Source: Combretum micranthum (taxonomy: Eukaryota > Streptophyta > Magnoliopsida > Myrtales > Combretaceae). Taken from it: a stretch of DNA of 64,000 nt. Position 1 is the stretch's first letter. Each line of letters starts with the position of its first letter. Shown here piece after piece: positions 58,141 to 64,000 of this stretch. The notes below the pieces were generated by a model. The model did not search any database, was not told the DNA's origin, and was given only the letters and a program-made list of their open reading frames with translations. Both the position numbers and the translations under genes were made by a program. The stretch lies in NCBI GenBank assembly GCA_024138025.1, contig JAMXBD010000689.1:660794-724793 (forward strand), in the 5' to 3' direction.

Positions 58141-58754
58141 TATGACTAGTCCTTTTGTTAAGAAATATATAATGCTTAAAATTTATTTAAAAGATGCTTT
58201 GTTAGCTATCTAATTAGTAAAGGGAGATAGATAGGCTGAAGTTGTAATCATGTTTTGCGTCGTTTCTTTGAACTTTTATAAAAGGAAGATTTAATACTTC
58301 TTCTGTTTTTATGTATTTGCTTTAATGATATGAATTTCTTTTTGATTACTTTGACTTCGACAAGTTTTTAATATCTCTTCTATATATATATATATGTTTT
58401 TTTTTTTTTTTTCGCATTTTGCACTTGATTGCTTTTGGGCTTGCTCCTTGAAGTTTTTCCAAACGTCTAAACATTAATAGAATCTGAAGTCTCACTTAAA
58501 ACCCAATAAAACTATAGATCACGTAGGAGACCCACCGGTACACCGCACGAACCTCAAATACCCCCTATTTAACTTGAGGACCAAGAAAGACCTCAACAAC
58601 CGAATCAACCAGGAGAAGTCCCAGCTGATATTGAATAACTTGCTGGCTTAATAAGAGATTACATGTAATAGGCTCTACGCTACCAACACCTGCAACACCC
58701 AAAGTTCTAACACCACCTATTGTATCGGCATCAACTATACCGCTATCACCTAGA
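58141..58754. other. Gag-flanking retroelement DNA, no gene called
   Basis: Includes a TA run and T17-like tract (58381-58413) and decayed frames leading into the next Gag fragment. Confidence 0.4.
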
Positions 58755-58950
58755 TCCTTTCAAAGTATGTTACCCAACTTTATAAAATGTAATCGATATT
58801 TCGATGGAGCTTTCGAAAAACCTGACAAAGCCGATGATTGGTTAGCTCAGATAGAATGATCCTTTAATGTTTTTGAAGTACCGCATCACCTTAAGCTTGC
58901 TTATGGCATAAATATGCTAACATTCAATATCAAGATATAGTGGGAATCTA
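58755..58950 (+). pseudogene. Retrotrans_gag domain fragment
   Basis: Reads SFQSMLPNFIKCNRYFDGAF, EKPDKADDWLAQIE-stop-SFNVF, EVPHHLKLAYGINML: the 'F.G....A..W...IE..F' pattern that starts the Gypsy Gag capsid domain. It has two stops and is cut by LTR C3 at 58959. It lies downstream of the zinc knuckles, the reverse of the normal order, so two elements or a rearrangement are involved. Confidence 0.7.
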
Positions 58951-58958
58951 GGAGTATA

Positions 58959-60495
58959 TGTCACAGCCCAACAAGTATCCTAAACGTGATAGCCCACTGT
59001 ACACAATATTAAACCTTAAGAATGACTACCTCAATCACTCGAAAGCTTCCATATTAGTACAAGGCGTACATTAACATCAAAGGGAGACCGGTGGAGTAAT
59101 GCATTTAAGATATTGGCAGCAGAACATTCAAAATAACACTTAATATATTTCATCAAAATATAATGTCTTACAACTTCTACGGGGCATTCTCCTGATAATC
59201 TCCATAACAGCATAGTCTTACTAAGACAAATAACTATAGCTAGAAGATTTTAGAAGAAGTCTACTCTAGGACTTCAAAATAGAGTTCCTCTGAAAGCTTC
59301 CCAAAATAAAGATTCTACTCGGATGATCACGATGGTCTCAAGTACGAAACAAAGGTCCTGCAATATCAAAAGTCTATTAAGGTATAAGCATAACTAGCTT
59401 AGTGAGATATTCCTTACGTAAAAGTACTCATAACAAGCATTCAACTAAGTTTATTAAACAAGTATATGAAATGCAACAACCATATGATCAAACAATACAT
59501 ACGACTATCTGGTTTCGTAATATGATGGATTTACCCCTCCATCAGTAGTTAGTGAATTATTTGAACTGGGCCCCAGATGACCTCCTTGAAATTTTGCACG
59601 CGTCTTGGGGTTCCAATGAATTGTACTACTAGTCCACGGGCTTTCCTTACCCAAAGTGATCGATCCGGCTCGGCTACAACTTGTGGTCGTATTCCCCAAA
59701 TGTCTTGAATCCTCAAGATGTGGCTAGGCAGCTTACCTTTTCGGTCCCATGCTGAGGAGTGGTATCAAAAATGGGAAATGATATTCTAAGTGATATGCAT
59801 GAGCAATTTAGTTTAAGGAAATTTCCAATCCGACATTAATTCATTTAAATCGATCAAGCAATAATTGCACACATAGCAATACATACATATAAACAATTAT
59901 ATCAATCACAGATTGGGTTCCGATATACTTATCGTTCATTGATCGCACATAACAATTCACATCTATAATTCCCATGATATCCACATGCATATCAATTTTA
60001 TCTTTTTCTAACATCTAATGCTTTATTCTACAAGCACATGACGAATACATAAACGTAAAGGAAACTCACTCGTCCATAGCGATTTTCGATCAGTCGAAGT
60101 AATCCTCAGGAAAGAGAAGATATTGGTCCTCGACACCTAAACAAAGGAAATACCCGAAAATGAGTATTTCATCCAAGATTTTTCCTTAATTTTCTAATTC
60201 TATTTTATTTGAATTGTCAAAATTCACATGAATGGAAATTCCAACTTAAAATGGTCATAACTTGCTCATTTTAACTGGAAATTTCGTATATATTATACCG
60301 TTTTCTACCTACTCGAAAAAATCTATCTATTTCTAAGGTTATTTTTATCAAAAGAAGTCATTTGAGTCTTGGAATAGTGACATACAAATCCATCACGAAA
60401 ATTCCAGATTTCAAAACATAATTTTTCTAACTTTTCTTTATCCAAAAATTCTTTTACAAAAATATAGTTATTTGTATAGTTGAAAAATCCTTTGA

Positions 60496-60526
<31 letters not shown>

Positions 60527-60714
60527 TATAGACTCATATTATGTACAGGAATTTAGTTAGTGTTGTTTCAACAATGATTTTTGTAAAACAATATGTCTTA
60601 AAAGTTAGAAAATGCTAAGACTTGAAAAATTCCTTTTTACTTTTGTTGGAAAAATTTCTTAAATTATTATAAGTGAGTGTTTCCTTCTTTTAACTTTATT
60701 CTTAAGCTTTGAGA
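58959..60714 (-). repeat. LTR C3, partial, minus orientation
   Basis: Begins TGTCACAGCCC (mirror of the GGGCGTGACA end of C2) and follows C2 in reverse: ACCGGTGGAGTAATGCAT, CTTAGTGAGATATTCCTTACG, GATCGATCCGGCTCGGCTAC, CACTCGTCCATAG, CTCATTTTAACT. It is then cut at 60715 by LTR R3. The rest of C3 would lie beyond R3, outside the window. Confidence 0.8.
60070..60137 (-). other. Splice-bounded acidic mini-exon in LTR C3
   Basis: On minus: TTTGTTTAG, GVEDQYLLFPEDYFD-stop (60137-60090), then CTATGGACGA|GTGAGTTT. Nearly the same as C2. Confidence 0.45.
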
Positions 60715-63700
60715 ATGTCACGACCCTAAAAGGGGGCCTAACAGGATTTATCTAAAGCCATCATATCACGTGTGCACCCATACATGAGAGCCGTCTTGTA
60801 TGTCAGAGTATACAAGACTCTATTTATTCATAAATGTTTATCATATAAATGATATAATATTTTACAGTATTTTAACTATGGAATCCGGTTTTCCAATTTC
60901 TACCAAGATCGCAGAGAATCGGTATCCCCCACCAAATAGTGAAATTGGGTTTCAACTACAACTTACAAATTTCAAAATAAAATTTACATTCTAAGTTTAC
61001 AATATCCTATATCTCTATCTTCAGTAGAGTTCGTTGGAGAAGCTCTCTTTACACATTCCTAGCCCAATCCCAGCTAGTAATAATCCTGCACAAAAACTGT
61101 AGGGGGTGAGCGAACCACGGGCTCAGTGAGTTCATTCCTCACTACTACCGGTCACGCAAGTTATCAAGCATTAATTATACATTCGTGTAAATCTATCTAC
61201 ACACAATATGAATGCATATGTGATGAATGCAAGCAACACATCTATGGGGGTCCGGAACCATAGACGATGTAGATTTACCTGTCTACATTTCAGTTGTCTC
61301 CCATACTTACCTGCATGGGACATCTCGCCTTACCCGTACGAGGCTGCCTGGTGGTAGCGTCCATCCAGACTCACCCAATGCTTAACCGCCATTGGTAACA
61401 ACAAATATTCCCCAACGTGTTCACGTGATTTACGCTGGTTAATATTTAAATATATATAATGCCAATTTAATGGCCATTCTTACAATCCATCACCAATCTA
61501 TGGTGAATCATGCAAGTAGACCCCGACTCGGGTAACATCTACTGCCAATACGAACCATCACCTATTAAAGGTGAATCCAGCGGATAGACCCAACTCAGGT
61601 AACATCTATCGCCACGTGACCAGTGGACCCCGACTCAGGCAACATCCACTGTCACAACAATACTCAGAAATGCCCATGTTTATCTCATAAACTCTTTTAG
61701 TATAAATACTTCCTTTTCAAAGGATATAAAGGTAACTCGGAATATTCCAAGTCGGATTTCTTTAAAAACACATTTCAAAATACTTTTGATTTCAAATTCG
61801 GGACATTTCCTACAAAGGGATCAAGCACATGCGACGAGTATATCCAATTAGTTTAGTCAAATTATTATCTTTATCCATTTATTTAGGTGATTATGCAGAT
61901 GATAACACTCATATCAATCAGTCATTCCATATAAGCAGTACAATCAACATGACAACAAACAGTAGCAATCACAAGCAAATAGTAGATCATCAGAATTCCC
62001 TCACCTGTGGTCCTCGCTAAATTGTTGTATAAGCTACTGGAAGTCCAAGGATGGATCTATTTTCCTATGAAAGAAAATAACAGAGATTTATTATTGGACT
62101 ATTTCTGTAAGAGAAGGCTTCCTATAATTTAAAGGTGTTGATCTCTCTCATCGGATATTAAATTAAGTCCGTTATATTAATTATTCTATCGTTCAATACT
62201 TTAATTGAATTCTTATAGGTGCCGAACTATTCCGTATCGGTAATTGATATAGTTTTTATTAAGGTTTTAATCCCTATAGTAGAGAATATTTATCTGTATT
62301 TTGTTTCTCTTGATATCTATGTTTTTAATTAAGGAGTTTGTCTTTTCCTTAATTCCTACTGCATTTGGTGGAAGATTTTTATTTGTTAATTCTTTGCCTG
62401 TCAACCTTATCTGTCTCTTAAGTTAGTATTTTTATTTATTTAAGGGTATATTCTAGTATCTATACCTTTTTTTTAAAAAAATTATTTTAATAAAGTTGTA
62501 TGTATTATGGAGTTTGGATATATCAAATATGTACATTTACTGCGTTTAGCAAAATCTTAAATTTTTATTTCTAAATATTCTACGATATGGATATACCATC
62601 TTTAATTCGATTAATTGTTAGAATTTTATATTTATTTGATATTATCATTGCTTTTATATTGTTTTTAGTTAATGAATTATAGTAACTATTATTTATCTTT
62701 TATTGTTTAATTTTCGTAGAGTTCTTCTTAGTGTATATTATATACTTATCTTGTAATTTTTAGAGATCACATTGCTCATAAATTAAGCCTTTAAAATTTT
62801 CCATCGTTGTATATTTTCTTTATATATAAAGATTATTTTATTAATTTTAAAAATCTTATTTTTATTAGTTACCAAAAATCATATCTTTTATTTATATAAT
62901 ATACTAGTCTTAGTATTAGTGATACTCATAAAAGTAGTAGTAATACTAGTATAAAAGATAATGGTGATTATATTAGTTTTAATATTACTACTAATAGTAA
63001 AAATAATTTTAATTACAAAAACAATTTAATAGTTTTAGTAACAAAATCAATAATAGTAATATTGGTAATATCAATAGGCTTAATAATAATTTTAATATTA
63101 CTACTAACAACATTAGTGATATTAGTAATAGATCAACAATATTCGTAATACAAGCAATAATATTGCTTAAAAAATAAACTTTAATGATAAAATCAATATC
63201 AAAATATTTATTCATTTTATTTATTTATTCATTCTTATATATTATTTCATTAATAACATAAGTAGTTTAAGTTATATTTCTATTATTTTTAGCTAAAACA
63301 TAAATTACGGAATATTTATTATCATAATCATTTATTTAGATTAATTAAATTAATTTATCAGTTATTATTATTATTATTTTTTTCATTTGCAAAGGTACAG
63401 GGACGTTTTGTCCCAGGTTCTTTCTTTTATTTATTTTTAGTTATTTCATTATTATATATATATATATATATTCTCGCCGAGGAGAACTTCATCCAGGGGA
63501 CGTGATGTCCCCCTAATTTTGGGATATTCAATTTTTTTTAAAGAAATAATATTATATATATTAGTAATTTTATAAAGAAATTCGTAATTGATAGAAATAT
63601 TAATTTTTAAAACTTTTTACATTACTAAAACATATACTTATTTTCTATATCTTATTTAGCTTATACTAATAAAAATAATATCAAAATTAATAAAAAAATT

Positions 63701-64000
63701 ATAATATTCCATAATTAATAAATACAATAATATTATTAATTAATATTTCTAACCAAGATTAATAAAATTATATTTTTCTATATTTTCAATAATGCTAAAG
63801 TATCTACTTATACATATACTTAAATAACTATATATTAATAAAATAATTCCAAAATTATAAAAAAAATAATTTTCACTTTAGAATAAAATAAATATATATT
63901 TTTAATAGATTTTCAACCAACCAGAATTAATAAAATTATTTTTAAATTATTATTTTTTAATTTTCTGCAAAATTCGTGTTACTATTCACATGAACAGTAC
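60715..64000 (-). repeat. LTR R3, minus orientation, runs off the window
   Basis: Starts TGTCACGACCC and aligns with R1 through ACAAGACTCTAT, GATCGCAGAGAATC, GGAGAAGC, CCCAATCCC, CCACGGGCTCAGTGA, GATGTAGATTTAC and CTACTGGAAGTCCAAGGATGG. A small GC block (63474-63516, including GGGGACGTGATGTCCCC) may be its cassette. The last bases contain a GTACTGTTCAT-like motif on minus, as after the R2 cassettes. The far end is not in view. Confidence 0.75.
62880..63170. repeat. AT-rich trinucleotide-like stretch in R3
   Basis: Imperfect AATATTAGTAATA/ATTACTACT repeats give low-complexity frames on both strands. No gene. Confidence 0.5.

Noticed and set aside
1..64000. tRNA or rRNA genes, organelle insertions, CRISPR arrays, bacterial operons
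   Set aside because: No cloverleaf-like tRNA, rRNA core or plastid/mitochondrial gene wording was recognised. The repeats are transposon-derived and the window is plant nuclear DNA.

Overview
This is nuclear DNA from a eudicot plant. The evidence is the very AT-rich background, a TIR-NBS-LRR gene (a class absent from grasses), a plant DYW-type PPR relic, a plant CW-zinc-finger relic and deeply nested plant LTR retrotransposons. I cannot name the species. No gene in the window is open from end to end as given. I see no tRNA, rRNA or CRISPR.

Layout. 1-3.3 kb: two same-strand gene relics (minus), the C-terminal half of a DYW PPR protein and an internal piece of a UPL1/UPL2-type HECT ubiquitin ligase. 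3.4-15.7 kb: a minus-strand Copia element with most of its integrase missing. Its primer-binding site was split by an ~8.4 kb block of long Gypsy-type LTRs (R1, R2) plus a separate Copia solo LTR. 15.7-17.8 kb: AT-rich, no gene. 17.8-21.7 kb: an eroded solo LTR (F) carrying a non-autonomous hAT-like element. 22.5-28.0 kb: an L6-type TIR-NBS-LRR gene (plus) with all major motifs but about seven small indels. 28.1-36.06 kb: a decayed CW-type zinc-finger gene (plus). A solo LTR (E) sits in one of its introns, and a 2.3-2.4 kb tandem duplication covers an exon and half of that LTR.

36-64 kb is nested retrotransposons. The CW gene stops at the first base of LTR C1, which runs to a tRNA-iMet primer site at 40.72 kb. 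Solo LTR A (TSD AGATA) sits in the C1 leader. A Tat/Ogre-like element (44.7-57.5 kb) follows. It holds solo LTR C2 (TSD CCACC), which itself holds truncated LTR B. Gag pieces of Gypsy type come next, then LTR C3, which is cut by LTR R3 running off the window end.

Most of the window is LTR sequence 2.5-4.6 kb long per copy, largely solo LTRs, so insertion followed by LTR-LTR recombination dominates the history. The most unusual signal is inside these LTRs. Three C-family copies share a 64-67 nt segment bounded by splice-site-like sequences that encodes a short acidic peptide ending in EDYFD or EDYYD plus stop. The related A, B and E LTRs also have an acidic micro-ORF after a pyrimidine-tract AG. 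A second oddity is a GC-rich palindromic cassette at a similar place in several LTRs, built from a different short motif in each family.
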